Shown here: positions 11,302 through 21,440 of the stretch, one piece after another | Layout of the letters: each line of letters starts with the position of its first letter | How positions within the stretch are numbered: the stretch's first letter is position 1 | Source of the DNA: Lepas anatifera | Taxonomy: Eukaryota; Arthropoda; Thecostraca; Lepadidae | Length of the DNA: 64,000 nucleotides | NCBI GenBank assembly: GCA_034440635.1 | Contig: JAOTON010001691.1 | Coordinates: 1-64,000 of the forward strand | Direction of reading: 5' to 3' | The notes under the pieces: model-generated | The model's database searches: none | What the model was told of the DNA's origin: nothing | What the model saw: the letters and a program-made list of their open reading frames with translations, nothing else | Program-made: the position numbers and the translations under genes

Positions 11302-11333
11302 TAAAACACCAATACACACTCAGGAAAGTCACC

Positions 11334-11703
11334 AAAAACTCAGGGGCCCAGGCCCGCAGAGGTTCTGCGGCCTATGAGGCTCAGGTTAGCGTCAATCGGC
11401 TATTTCAGTATGGAGCCGTTAGCCAGGACAGCTATGATAAGTGGAGGTGGTGGATACGACACCTCAGTTTTCGCCATGACCGAAGATAACTGTATTATTT
11501 GCTCATCGTGCTTCAGTTAGTGTCAGTGGGTGCTTTCAGCATTTTCTACCAAGGTGCCAGTCGTTAGCTGGCCCGAAATATGCTTGATGGTAAACGTGAA
11601 CATGTCCTCACTAAGAGGAAGCTTTCATGAAAATAAGCATTTACAAATCCTTTTTAAACGCGTTTTTCATTGACACTGGCCGCCTTTTGGGTGGTAAATT
11701 TGC
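11334..11703. other. Continuation of the giant hAT interior, no gene
   Basis: It starts with the resumed GGGCCC tract and contains a small palindrome (CCGCAGAGGTTCTGCGG, about 11352). No coding sequence recognised. Confidence 0.5.
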
Positions 11704-11875
11704 CAGTAGCGGATCCAGGGCGGGGGGGGGGCAAAAAAGAGATTCCCCAAACGGAAAAGCTCGGGGAAAAACTATGTTTTTGACCCCCAAAGTGATCGAC
11801 CTCCTTTTTCCCCTACTCCTTTTTAGTTTATAAGCAAGATTTTGGTGTTTCAACTCTCAACTTCAAACAGAACAT

Positions 11876-11985
11876 AAGTTGATAAGATGTTCCCTGGCCT
11901 GTCCCCTCGAATCCGGAAATGTAAAAAAACACTGAAGATTATATGTTCGGGCACAGCCCTTCATCAGAATCATGGAGTATATATA
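11876..11985 (-). repeat. Repeat with hammerhead-like core, copy 1
   Basis: On the minus strand CTGATGA is followed by A, the 4-bp stem GGGC/GCCC with a TGT loop, and GAAC. About 100 bp match the plus strand of 15733-15833. CTGATGA-stem-GAA is the hammerhead ribozyme core used by Penelope-like elements and retrozymes. The third core A is C here, so activity is doubtful. Confidence 0.5.
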
Positions 11986-12089
11986 AATAATTCTCATTTA
12001 TAGTATAGCCAGTCATAGGATAGCCAGCCTTGGATAGGAAGAAGTATCTCGAGCCAACAGTTTTCATCCCGCGACGTCTCAAACTATTG

Positions 12090-12944
12090 CAAACTCTACA
12101 CCGATGGCTCAAAAGGAGCCGCTGGGACCGGGTGTGCTTTTACTGGTGACGCAGTCCGTCGATGCTTTGCTCTTCAGAGTGTCGTCTCTGTATTTACCAC
12201 CGAACTGTACGCAATTTTACAAGTTCTACGCTACATCAACCATCGTCCTGAAAGACACTATCTTATCATCACTGACTCAGCCAGCTCACTCGGAGCGCTT
12301 AGCTCTGGTCATAATCACTCATCATGGCTCGTATTCGCTATTCTAAAACTGTTGACAACTGTTTCTGTCAAAGGTGTAGAGATTAAGTTTCTATGGGTGC
12401 CAAGCCATGTGGGTGTACCTGGGAACGAGTCAGCGGACGAGGCTGCTAAGTCAGCATCGTCGCTGGCTCCCCACGGCGGCTCAGGGTTCCACCTGGGGAT
12501 ATCAAGGTCCTCATCAACGACTCTCTACATTCTGAGTGGCAGACAAGATGGGAGGCTGAACCTGAATGTACGTTAAAGTGCCTCCGACCAACAATAGGCA
12601 GATGGGAGTCCAGCAGCCGGCAAAATAGAAGGGAGGAAGTGTGTCTGACGCGGCTACGCATTGGCCACACCTATATTACTCATGGACACTATTTATCTCG
12701 CTCCGACCCAAGCATATGCCCCCAATGTGGTGAACAACTAAGCGTTAGGCATGTCCTGTCGGATTCGGAAGTCTGTGCAGGGCTGCGCGTAATCAGAAAT
12801 CGATTTATCCGTGGACTATCTATTCCAGATATTCTTGGCGACAGGGCAGCAGTCGATTTCAAACGCGTTTTAGCATATTTGACCGAGGTAGGGTTTGACG
12901 TCATCTATAACCCAAGAAGAGTTAGACAAAATAGTGGTGTGTAA
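12090..12944 (+). pseudogene. RNase H and C-terminal zinc-finger part of a non-LTR ORF2
   Basis: The RNase H catalytic motifs occur in order but over several frames: LYTDGSKG near 12096, FTTELYAIL near 12190, ITDSASSL near 12275, and WVPSHVGVPGNESADEAAK near 12395-12450. After another break comes TRLRIGHTYITHGHYL and a CPQCGEQLSVRHVL segment (from 12645), the usual C-terminal finger of EN-RT-RNase H elements of the I type. The frame ends at 12944. The reverse transcriptase and endonuclease are absent because of 5' truncation. Similar C-termini occur at 31640-31993 and 48092-48400. Confidence 0.85.
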
Positions 12945-13017
12945 ACTCTAGACGGTTGTATTTGCGATCTTAAAACACTGAACTGATTGTTAGCAACTGA
13001 GAAGTCACTATAACGAT

Positions 13018-13049
13018 GGGCGCGACATAGCCTAGTCGCTGAGGCGCCC
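13018..13049 (+). other. 3'-terminal hairpin of the non-LTR fragment
   Basis: GGGCGC (13018) pairs with GCGCCC (13044-13049), followed by TAAACCCCAA and (CA)n. Confidence 0.8.
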
Positions 13050-13364
13050 TAAACCCCAACACACACACGCACACATCCCGCGACGTTTTTTTAGCTTTTC
13101 GCCTCAAATACCCAAAATTCTACTGGCAAGTGATATTGGTAGCGCAGCTTTTTACTGCGTGACGTTTTTTTCTTTCTTTTTTTGCTTTTCGACTTTGGTT
13201 TGCCCCTCCCAAACCGACCGGCTAGATCCGCTACTGAAATTGGCGCCCCTCAGGTTCGGCGCCCTCCGAGCCTGCCCCCCTTAACGAAATCCTAGATCCG
13301 TCACTGGTACATACTATGGGTAAGGGTTGTTGAATTAGTATAATAAAACATAATTGATAATGCT

Positions 13365-13450
13365 TTTCTGCAGCCAGACGTATACTCATTCGACGCTTGA
13401 CGTTGGGCCAGAGGTACAGGCTGGGGAAAAGGGTTTATCAATTATAAACC
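13365..13450. repeat. Short direct repeat X, copy 2
   Basis: It matches 751-830 in the same orientation (CTGCAGCCAGACGTATACTC and onward). Confidence 0.7.
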
Positions 13451-13669
13451 ATATTAACTAATATTACGCCATGGATTGAGTTTAGGGATAAGTTGACCCC
13501 TGACCACTAAATATACTATCTTAATTAAATAATTCGAGCGAGACATTTATAGTAAAATATAGCATCAGGCTGAATTAAATGGGAAAGTTTGCAGTCATTA
13601 CACCGATCTAGTATCACGTGTACTAGTGCTAAATAAGTAGTCATTGTTAGCATTTTAGCTGCAGTCAAC

Positions 13670-13917
13670 TACAAATAAAATAAATCATAAGAACAGAAAT
13701 ATACAAATAACCAATAAAGATACTTCAGCGAATTTTGCATTATCAATGAAAAGCTAGTGTTGGGCTGAAATAATAGAAAAGTCTGTCACACAAATACCGG
13801 GCTAGTTTTGTTGTATTGTCGGCATAACCATTAGGTTAGAGGAACCAAGATCGTTGTTGTCACGACATCCAATTTTTAAACAATTCATTCTAAAAGGCAT
13901 TTGTGTGAAGCTCAATT
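13670..13917. repeat. Right arm of the large inverted repeat (uninterrupted)
   Basis: It is the reverse complement of 1-194 plus 698-752. It carries the empty insertion site (TTCGCTGAAG on the complement) of the non-LTR fragment at 195-690. Confidence 0.8.
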
Positions 13918-14379
13918 CGGGGCCTGGCCAGCCCCCGTTCAAGTTGCCTGGCATTTTGCGGCGGTGACGTCATCGCCGCGATGCCGCAGGCGTTTTGCGG
14001 CTTGGAAGTATCGGCAAACTGGGCATATTTGACATGGTCAGTAAAGCTTGCAAATGACTGAAATACGTCAATAATGGCTTAGTTGACAAGTTTGATCATA
14101 TTTCTAGCCAGTATAGAGTTTCTGCAGCCCTAAGACCAGCCTGCAGGGACTTCAGGGGCTTTTCTCGCAGTGATGTTCCGTTGCTCTTAAGAGTCATTAT
14201 CAGTGTAATAGCACTGTAATTTCATCCTTCACGTCATCGTTGCTTAGATGAAAATATGAAGTACGGGTCTTTCCAATGGAGGTTTCTTAGCGAGACGAAC
14301 AAATTGTTTGAGGTACCGCGTGGTCGCGGGTCCAGGACTTATTTTGAGGAGGCTAGAAAACTCAAACCTCCCCCACTGC
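13918..14379. other. No gene seen
   Basis: Mixed sequence starting with a GC-rich 100 bp. No coding or repeat structure that I can name. Confidence 0.4.
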
Positions 14380-14644
14380 CAGTGGCGGATACAAGGGGAC
14401 TAGGGCTCGAGCCCCCCCCCAATGTTAGTATCTAGTCAATGCATAGGCCGATGCTGATGTGAGGCAATGGAGAGGAGGCTCGAACCCCCTTGCCCATACC
14501 CCAAAAAGTCCTGTACCCGCCACTGTCCCCCACCGTAGCCTCCGAACAGCCTTTGCTTATACAGATGTTAGTAGACATCTCGGAGGGGTCCCCTCGAAAT
14601 TTAGGAGGCTCGTGGGCCCCAGAACCTCCTTATATCCGCCACTG
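14380..14644. mobile_element. hAT-type MITE ends (probably nested or rearranged)
   Basis: CAGTGGCGGATACAAGG at 14380 faces two possible right ends, ...CCCGCCACTG at 14526 and ...TATCCGCCACTG at 14644. The flanking 8-mers do not match cleanly (TCCCCCAC lies 3 bp before the left end and directly after the first right end). The superfamily is probable, the exact boundaries are not. Confidence 0.5.
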
Positions 14645-14648
14645 GTAC

Positions 14649-14957
14649 CATAGGCGGATCCAGGGGACAAAGCCCGGGCGGGTGTCCCCCGATGGGCCCT
14701 CGAGGTCACACCTGAAATGGTCACAGCGCCTACTGAAAGGTCGATGGTGCCACCTGAAATGTCGCTTCCCACCCCCCCCCCACCCCCTCCACAGGATGCG
14801 GAAAGCAGCGCCTGCCGATAGGATTTGGCGCCCACCTGATGGGTTTTGCCAACCAAAAATGGTGCCCCCTGGTCCGAATAAAGCCCCCTGGTCTGGTTGA
14901 CACTCCCTCCCGGGAAGAATTGCCTCCCCCCGACTGGCAATCCTGGATCCGCCTATG
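14649..14957. mobile_element. 309-bp hAT-type MITE
   Basis: Perfect 16-bp inverted ends, CATAGGCGGATCCAGG and its complement. Flanks ACTGGTAC and ACTAGTGC match at 6 of 8 positions. The interior (CCTGAAATGGTC..., CTGAAAGGTCGATGG) recurs at about 63081-63200. Confidence 0.7.
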
Positions 14958-14965
14958 ACTAGTGC

Positions 14966-15732
14966 CCTGTATATATAAACAGCCCAATTACAATAACTTC
15001 GGGTAAAATTAAATCACATTTACAGGTTTCAATGGGGTGAGTCAGAGGCGTAGCCAGGGAATTTTTACGGGGGGACAGGAGTGGTCCGGCAATGATGACA
15101 AGGGAGGGGGAAGAGTTGGCACTTGGTGGATTTAGGAGACAAGGGGGCATTTGGTCCTCCAATAGCCAATGGGGAGCACATCCCACGTCCATGCGGCTTT
15201 CGACGCCCATGACTGCAACTGTTAGAGCGATCAGCACGTGTTGCATTTAGGCCTTGAGCTGCGGCTATAAACGGGCTCTGAGATGCGATCTTTCCTACTA
15301 TCGTTACTATTTCCATATTTGCCCAACCCCACTCCCCTTCACCCTGTATGTCGTTTCATTGGTTTTTATTCTCTCTCGGGCCTGTCATGTTTCTCTTTTA
15401 CAGTGTTGCGGCTCAGTAAAAACCGTAGTAGGATTGCCAGACTGGTATACTTTTTAGTATAACAGACTAAAGCTACTAGATTTGTCAACATATTTCACTT
15501 CACAGACATTAAAGTGCAAACAAGTGTATTCCATGGCTCTTTTCTTAAATATCTAAACTTAATTTATCCAAAAACCTTAAATTTTAAGCCTCAAAATAAG
15601 GCGATGTTTCCTTTCTTAGTGGATACCAAGAAAACAACCAAAATTTTACTAGTAGAAAACTTGAACCAACCTGGGATTCTAGGGCCTTGGGCCTGGCTAT
15701 ACTATGACTGATAATTTTTTATATTAACTACG
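14966..15732. other. Intergenic, one hAT-end-like motif
   Basis: CAGAGGCGTAGCCAGGGAAT at about 15045 resembles a hAT terminus, but no partner end was found. Otherwise nothing recognisable. Confidence 0.4.
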
Positions 15733-15833
15733 TGATTCTGATGAAGGGCTGTGCCCGAATATACAATCTCAAGTGTTTTTACACCCGGATTCGAGGGGAC
15801 AGGCCAGTGAACACCTTATCAACTTGTCTAGAA
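15733..15833 (+). repeat. Repeat with hammerhead-like core, copy 2
   Basis: CTGATGA-A-GGGC-TGT-GCCC-GAAT near 15735-15760, inverted relative to the copy at 11876-11985 and alike for about 100 bp. The third core A is replaced by T. Confidence 0.5.
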
Positions 15834-16141
15834 TACTAAACTGGAAACTGAATGAGCTGGAAACATATAAAAAACAATTTATGTTTATAGGTAATTTTCT
15901 GAAATTGTAAAAAAATGCTCTGGAAGTCATAACCTGGTTTGGTGAAAATCATAGTCTTTCATTCTTTAATTCAAAAGTGCACCATTAAACCCGAAATCGG
16001 CTTCAAACAAAAAACGTGGATTTCAGGAAGCGTCAGAACCCTGTCTGACGGCGTGAACTCATGCTGATAACATCACGGTCGGACATGTTTAGCGGTGACT
16101 CCGGGTCCGAGTCGACCCTGACGCCGTCCGTCCTCCCACAG

Positions 16142-16504
16142 TTCATCTTCGTGACGACGCTGGTGTACAACACGCCGGTCAGCTACCGCCACCACGACTT
16201 CCCCGACTGGGCGCAGGGCCTGGGCTGGTTGTCGGCGCTGGCCTCGCTGCTGCTCATGCCCGGCTACGCCATCTACCTGCTGGCTCGCACGCCGGGCTCG
16301 CTGCGGGAGCGGCTTGGCGCCACCTCGCGGCCCGCCGCCGACTGGGGACCGGCGCTGGATGACCACCGCGCCGAGTGGGAGCAGTACAAGGCCAAGAACG
16401 CGCCGCGGGTGCTGCGGCCGTCCGACCTGCGGCCCGCCTGGCTCAGCCGCCGCCGCCGCCAGCAGGACTGTGCACTGGAGCCGGCGCTCAGCCCGCGCGT
16501 GTAG
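16142..16504 (+). CDS. Last coding exon of an SLC6 (glycine-transporter-like) gene
   Basis: The exon starts after the acceptor CCTCCCACAG and runs 121 codons to the TAG at 16502-16504, phase 0. It encodes the end of a sodium- and chloride-dependent neurotransmitter transporter: TM11 (FIFVTTLVYNTPVSY), the loop DFPDWAQGLGW, TM12 (LSALASLLLMPGYAIYLL), then RTPGSLRERL. The segment ADWGPALDDHR matches the C-tail pattern of glycine transporters (DWGPALLEHR in vertebrate GlyT), which is why glycine is favoured over proline or GABA. Earlier exons, including the Na+ sites, are not visible and must lie to the left beyond the repeats or outside the window. The exon is very GC-rich and points toward NELF-E. 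The subfamily call rests on one exon. Confidence 0.85.
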   Translation, partial: FIFVTTLVYNTPVSYRHHDFPDWAQGLGWLSALASLLLMPGYAIYLLARTPGSLRERLGATSRPAADWGPALDDHRAEWEQYKAKNAPRVLRPSDLRPAWLSRRRRQQDCALEPALSPRV

Positions 16505-16865
16505 GGCCCGGCCCGGCGCACTGCCGGCCACAGATGTCGAGTCGCCGTACTTCCAGAACGATACAGATTTATTTTGGATCTGGTCACTGAATCTGCGTCC
16601 GAAAAAATACCGATTGTGGAAACTACTGATGCATGATTACACACTTTACCTGTATGTATCGTTGCTGACAAGGTTGTCTCAGGGCATCAGAAAGAAAGCA
16701 AACGCACTTGAGCTTGTAATAATGTGACTGACGGGGCTGTCTTGAGAGTCGAAATGAAGCGTCTGTATCATTACCGAAATGTGTCCACAAAATCAAACCT
16801 TGTCCGATCAACGATCGGTCGTTCCGTTCACCGACTGCCACCTCTGCGGACCTGTCTTCGGCAGA
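16505..16865 (+). other. Probable 3' UTR of the SLC6 gene
   Basis: Sequence after the stop with no coding signal. No clear AATAAA was seen, so the transcript end is unknown. Confidence 0.35.
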
Positions 16866-17215
16866 CCGTGCTGTGCCGGTGCCCTCGGCACACCGTGCAG
16901 TACCGGTGCCCTCGGCACACCGTGCAGTGCCGGTGCCCTCGGCACACCGTGCAGTGCCGGTGCCCTGGGCATACTGTGCTGTGCCGGTGGCCTGGGCAGA
17001 CCGTGCAGTGCCGGTGCCCTCGGCACACCGTGCAGTGCCGGTGCCCTCGGCAGCCTGTGCAGTACCGGTGCCCTCGGCACACCGTGCAGTGCCGGTGCCC
17101 TGGGCATACTGTGCTGTGCCGGTGGCCTGGGCAGACCGTGCAGTGCCGGTGCCCTCGGCACACCGTGCAGTGCCGGTGCCCTCGGCAGCCTGTGCAGTAC
17201 CGGTGCCCTCTGGTC
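16866..17215. repeat. 27-bp minisatellite
   Basis: About 13 copies of GCCGGTGCCCTCGGCACACC plus GTGCAGT. The 27-bp period is a multiple of 3, so several frames stay open; none resembles a protein family. Confidence 0.9.
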
Positions 17216-18304
17216 TGGTATTACCAGCGTGATGCGCCCGAATTCAAAACACCTTCGTGCCTAAATGCAGCCAGTATAAAATGCAACTATTTTCAAGTAT
17301 ATAGGCCAACTACTCACAAATGGAAGCCTTGGTTTGCTCATCCTGTCAGATTGTATGAATGCAGAGCCAACGCAGGGACGGCATAGAGACGGTGCTTATG
17401 CCGGCGCGAAGGTAGAACACGAATACCACACTCGTAAACTATACAGCCTATCGCTACCGTGCATTCTGAGCTCGATTACTATCTCGGGGTAAATACAACT
17501 CCCAATTGCATTGTTGTTACCCTCATTCAAAGCTTCTGCTTAAAACAGTTCACGTTCAAACCAATACCAAGAAAATAAGTTGTGAGCGATAGATAGCCTT
17601 AGCAAGAGGACCCCGTGCAAGCACCGGATGGGAACAATCAGGAGGGGGAGCTGAATCTTTCCACCAATTAGTGTTCTGGGTCATGCCTCTATAGTAATCA
17701 TAGCAACACACGAATCGCAGTCTTCGTCGTGCCTTCGGAAACGCTTATGTAGAGTCGTAAGTGAAGCTGGATTCTATGCTGTGAAGTGTTCAAAATCACC
17801 GTAGGCATTATTGGGATTCGGTAGTGTCCGTTGACGCCTTTGGCGCTACCTGAAACTGATGCTGTGACCTGTTTACATGTTCTCGACTGTGTATAGCGCC
17901 GCGCCAGCACATTGAGCGAGTGTTTGTCACAGTTGAAGGTCATTGACAGAGATGCCTCCCATGAGAGCCTGGTTACGAGGGCCTTGCTCTGTTGCACGTT
18001 CAGAGGTGCGTAACAGAGCGAAGGCCAGACTGCTGCGGGCAACAGCGGCGCTTGGCCACCCGCAGCCAATACAGCCAAGGCAGTCCTGGATGCAGACATG
18101 TGCCGGCCTCAGATTCTAGCTTGCTGATCTGTTTATGTAGTGCAGAAACAGGGTGTGGAGCTAGATATGATATTCGAATTCGTCGCAAGCTGTACGTGAC
18201 ACAGTTTAAAGAGCACGAAATATATCCGGCTGGACGTGTGGTGGTGTTGGTGTGAATGGGTGATACCGAGATGAGGGAGTGGCGACCACAGCTCGTCCCG
18301 CACC
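17216..18304. other. No gene seen
   Basis: About 1.1 kb of non-repetitive sequence between two minisatellites. No exon or transposon feature recognised. Confidence 0.4.
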
Positions 18305-19010
18305 GCTGCGCAGACTGACCACTCCACAAGCACGGTCGGCGCACCACTGCCCAACAGCACTGACCACTCCACAGGTACGGCCGGCGTCCCAGTGCCCAAC
18401 AGCACTGACCACTCCACAGGCACGGCCGGCGTCCCAGTGCCCAACAGCACTGACCACTCCACAGGCACGGCCGGCGTCCCAGTGCCCAACAGCACTGACC
18501 ACTCCACAGGCACGGCCGGCGTCCCAGTGCCCAACAGCACTGACCACTCCACAGGCACGGCCAGAACACCAGTGCCCAACAGCACTGACCACTCCACAGG
18601 CACGGCCGGCGTCCCAGTGCCCAACAGCACTGACCACTCCACAGGCACGGCCGGCGTCCCAGTGCCCAACAGCACTGACCACTCCACAGGCACGGCCGGC
18701 GTCCCAGTGCCCAACAGCACTGACCACTCCACAGGCACGGCCGGCGTCCCAGTGCCCAACAGCACTGACCACTCCACAGGCACGGCCGGCGTCCCAGTGC
18801 CCAACAGCACTGACCACCCCACAGGTACGGCCGGCGTCCCAGTGCCCAACAGCACTGACCACTCCACAGGCACGGCCGGCGTCCCAGTGCCCAACAGCAC
18901 TGACCACTCCACAGGTACGGCCGGCGCCCCAGTGCCCAACAGCACTGACCACTCCACAGGCACGGCCGGCACCCCAGTGCCCAACAGCACTGACCACTCA
19001 CTCACTCGTC
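18305..19010. repeat. 45-bp minisatellite
   Basis: About 15 highly similar copies with the core ACTGACCACTCCACAGGCAC then GGCCGGCGTCCCAGTGCCCA. The 45-bp period keeps five or six frames open; these frames are not evidence of a gene. Confidence 0.92.
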
Positions 19011-19744
19011 CAGACCTTTACCTGCGCCGCAAAAACGCGTTCAGACTAGGGCCCCCGCATTAAATCATCTCGAAACAAAAACTGATGGTTCTGAATCGAC
19101 GGCCAGGGCAAAGCTGGTATCCTAGGAGGTAAGCTGACAATCTTCTCTCTCGGCCAGCCAGTTTGAATCGGCATTGAGACACTGCATACTTGCAGCGCGC
19201 TGATTTCGTGTTGAACTTTACGTGACTTCCTCGCGCCGCGGCCTATATTTCACGCGAGCTATGAGCCAAATCATGCAGGAGGTCGGTGGTTGTAGCACTG
19301 CCCTGGCTTGTGGCGGATTTACCCCAGTGCACCATGCGTTGAGAGGCTCATTACGTCAGACAGCAATTATTTGAACACGCATGTAGAGCTGTATGCCTGA
19401 AGGACTCCCAGTCGTCAGCAAAAGCAGCCCTGAACGCCGAAAAGCACCCCTAAAAGTGTTTAAGCCACATCTGAGCCCGGCTCACCTGTATGGATCTCAT
19501 TCAAAGGTGCTGTCCGTGCCCTCGGCGTCGGAACCCGGACACTGGGGAAGCACCCCACATCTGGTATGACGGGGGCGCACCCCAAAAACGGTCGCACTCG
19601 ACTGCTAACTTCTTTTATTGTGTGCTCATATTTTTATTGCACTCATTAATGCAGACTTACGTAAATACGACCAAATTCGTTTCAGGTGAACCGGGGCAGG
19701 AGCCTGCCCCGGACTAGGTACTATTGAATCTGCAGGCATCGCCT
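19011..19744. other. No gene seen
   Basis: Unique-looking spacer. Nothing recognised on either strand. Confidence 0.4.
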
Positions 19745-21440
19745 CCCCCTTCCCGCGTTTTCATCAGGTCGGTGCCCGCCTCCGCTCCCCGGATAGTCAT
19801 CAGGTCGGTGTCCGCCTCCCCGGATAGTCATCAGGTCGGTGCCCGCCTCCGCTCCCCGGATAGTCATCAGGTCGGTGTCCGCCCCCGCTCCCCGGATAGT
19901 CATCAGGTCGGTGCCTGCCTCCGCTCCCCCGATAGTCATCAGGTCGGTGTCCGCCTCCCCGGATAGTCATCAGGTCGGTGCCCGCCTCCGCTCCCCGGAT
20001 AGTCATCAGGTCGGTGCCCCTCTCCGCTCCCCGGATAGTCTCAGGTCGGTGTCCGCCTCCGCTCCCCGGATAGTCATCAGGTCGGTGTCCGCCTCCGCTC
20101 CCCGGATAGTCATCAGGTCGGTGTCCGCCTCCGCTCCCCGGATAGTCATCAGGTCGGTGTCCGCCTCCGCTCCCCGGATAGTCATCAGGTCGGTGTCCGC
20201 CTCCCCGGATTGTCATCAGGTCGGTGTCCGCCTCCGCTCCCCGGATAGTCATCAGGTCGGTGTCCGCCCCCCGGATAGTCATCAGGTCGGTGTCCGCCTC
20301 CGCTCCCCGGATAGTCATCAGGTCGGTGTCCGCCTCCGCTCCCCGGATAGTCATCAGGTCGGTGTCCGCCTCCGCTCCCCGGATAGTCATCAGGTCGGTG
20401 TCCGCCTCCGCTCCCCGGATAGTCATCAGGTCGGTGTCCGCCTCCCGGATTGTCATCAGGTCGGTGTCCGCCTCCGCTCCCCGGATAGTCATCAGGTCGG
20501 TGTCCGCCTCCGCTCCCCGGATAGTCATCAGGTCGGTGTCCGCCTCCCCGGATTACCATCAGGTCGGTGTCCGCCTCCGCTCCCCGGATTGTCATCAGGT
20601 CGGTGTCCGCCTCCGCTCCCCGGATAGTCATCAGGTCGGTGTCCGCCTCCGCTCCCCGGATTGTCATCAGGTCGGTGTCCGCCTCCGCTCCCCGGATAGT
20701 CATCAGGTCGGTGTCCGCCTCCGCTCCCCGGATAGTCATCAGGTCGGTGTCCGCCTCCGCTCCCCGGATTGTCATCAGGTCGGTGTCCGCCTCCGCTCCC
20801 CGGATTGTCATCAGGTCGGTGTCCGCCTCCGCTCCCCGGATAGTCATCAGGTCGGTGTCCGCCTCCGCTCCCCGGATAGTCATCAGGTCGGTGTCCGCCT
20901 CCGCTCCCCGAATAGTCATCAGGTCGGTGTCCGCCTCCGCTCCCCGGATAGTCATCAGGTCGGTGTCCGCCTCCGCTCCCCGAATAGTCATCAGGTCGGT
21001 GTCCGCCTCCGCTCCCCGGATTGTCATCAGGTCAGTGTCCGCCTCCGCTCCCCGGATAGTCATCAGGTCGATGTCCGCCTCCCCGGATTGCCACCAGGTC
21101 GGTGTCCGCCTCCGCTCTCCGGATTGTCATCAGGTCGGTGTCCGCCTCCGCTCCCCGGATTGTCATCAGGTCGGTGTCCGCCTCCGCTCCCCGGATAGTC
21201 ATCAGGTCGGTGTCCGCCTCCGCTCCCCGGATAGTCATCAGGTCGGTGTCCGCCTCCGCTCCCCGAATAGTCATCAGGTCGGTGCCCGCCTCCGCTCCCC
21301 GGATAGTCATCAGGTCGGTGCCCGCCTCCGCTCCCCGGATAGTCATCAGGTCGGTGTCCGCCTCCCCGGATAGCCACCGGGTTGGTGTCCGCCTCCCCTC
21401 CCCAATTGTCACCGGGTTTGTGTCCGCCTCCCCCTCCGGA
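19745..21440. repeat. 36-bp minisatellite
   Basis: About 47 copies of TCGGTGTCCGCCTCCGCTCC plus CCGGATAGTCATCAGG, with some copies 5-6 bp shorter (missing CCGCT). It is the most homogeneous array apart from the GT tract. The period is a multiple of 3, hence long spurious frames on both strands. Confidence 0.92.

Larger units (their letters stand above)
7991..11317 (+). mobile_element. Non-LTR retrotransposon with both ends but only ORF1
   Basis: The element is flanked by a perfect 16-bp target duplication, ACTCAGGAAAGTCACC, at 7975-7990 and 11318-11333. The 5' end TCCCCTCAGGGGACC is nearly identical to the 5' end of the complete element at 54597 (minus strand), so it is a true 5' end. The 3' end carries the family hairpin GGGCGC...GCGCCC (11270-11301) and a CA-rich tail. 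Between them lie about 1 kb of GC-rich 5' UTR, a gag-like ORF1 (9009-11116) and about 150 bp of 3' UTR. There is no endonuclease, reverse transcriptase or RNase H. It is either an internally deleted copy or a non-autonomous ORF1-only element mobilised in trans. Confidence 0.88.
12078..13073 (+). mobile_element. 5'-truncated non-LTR element (RNase H and 3' end)
   Basis: The fragment lies between two copies of the 13-bp duplication CATCCCGCGACGT (12065-12077 and 13074-13086). It starts inside the RNase H domain and ends with the family hairpin (13018-13049) and a CA-repeat tail. Confidence 0.88.
11704..13236. mobile_element. Non-autonomous hAT element nested in the giant hAT
   Basis: The left end CAGTAGCGGATCCAGG (11704) and right end ...CTAGATCCGCTACTG (13236) are inverted repeats with one mismatch over about 13 bp. 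The flanking 8-mers AAATTTGC (11696-11703) and AAATTGGC (13237-13244) match at 7 of 8 positions, as for an older hAT target duplication. It contains a ribozyme-like repeat (11876-11985) and a non-LTR fragment (12078-13073). Without the latter it is about 0.5 kb, i.e. MITE size. Confidence 0.78.
881..13306. mobile_element. Giant non-autonomous hAT-type transposon (12.4 kb)
   Basis: The left end CAGTGACGGATCC (881) and the right end ...GATCCGTCACTG (13306) form terminal inverted repeats of about 12 bp. They are bounded by the perfect 8-bp target duplication GTACATAC at 873-880 and 13307-13314. An 8-bp duplication with CAG...CTG termini is the hAT superfamily signature. No transposase of its own was seen. 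The interior is a GGCGCC-rich minisatellite, a GGGCCC/AGCTCAG-rich tract and later insertions (non-LTR element 7991-11317, smaller hAT 11704-13236). Alternatively the two ends belong to two elements and the flanking 8-mers match by chance, which is unlikely. Confidence 0.8.

Noticed and set aside
7991..11317. Telomeric HeT-A-type array
   Set aside because: Only one copy, flanked by an ordinary target duplication and internal repeats; no head-to-tail arrangement or telomere repeats nearby.
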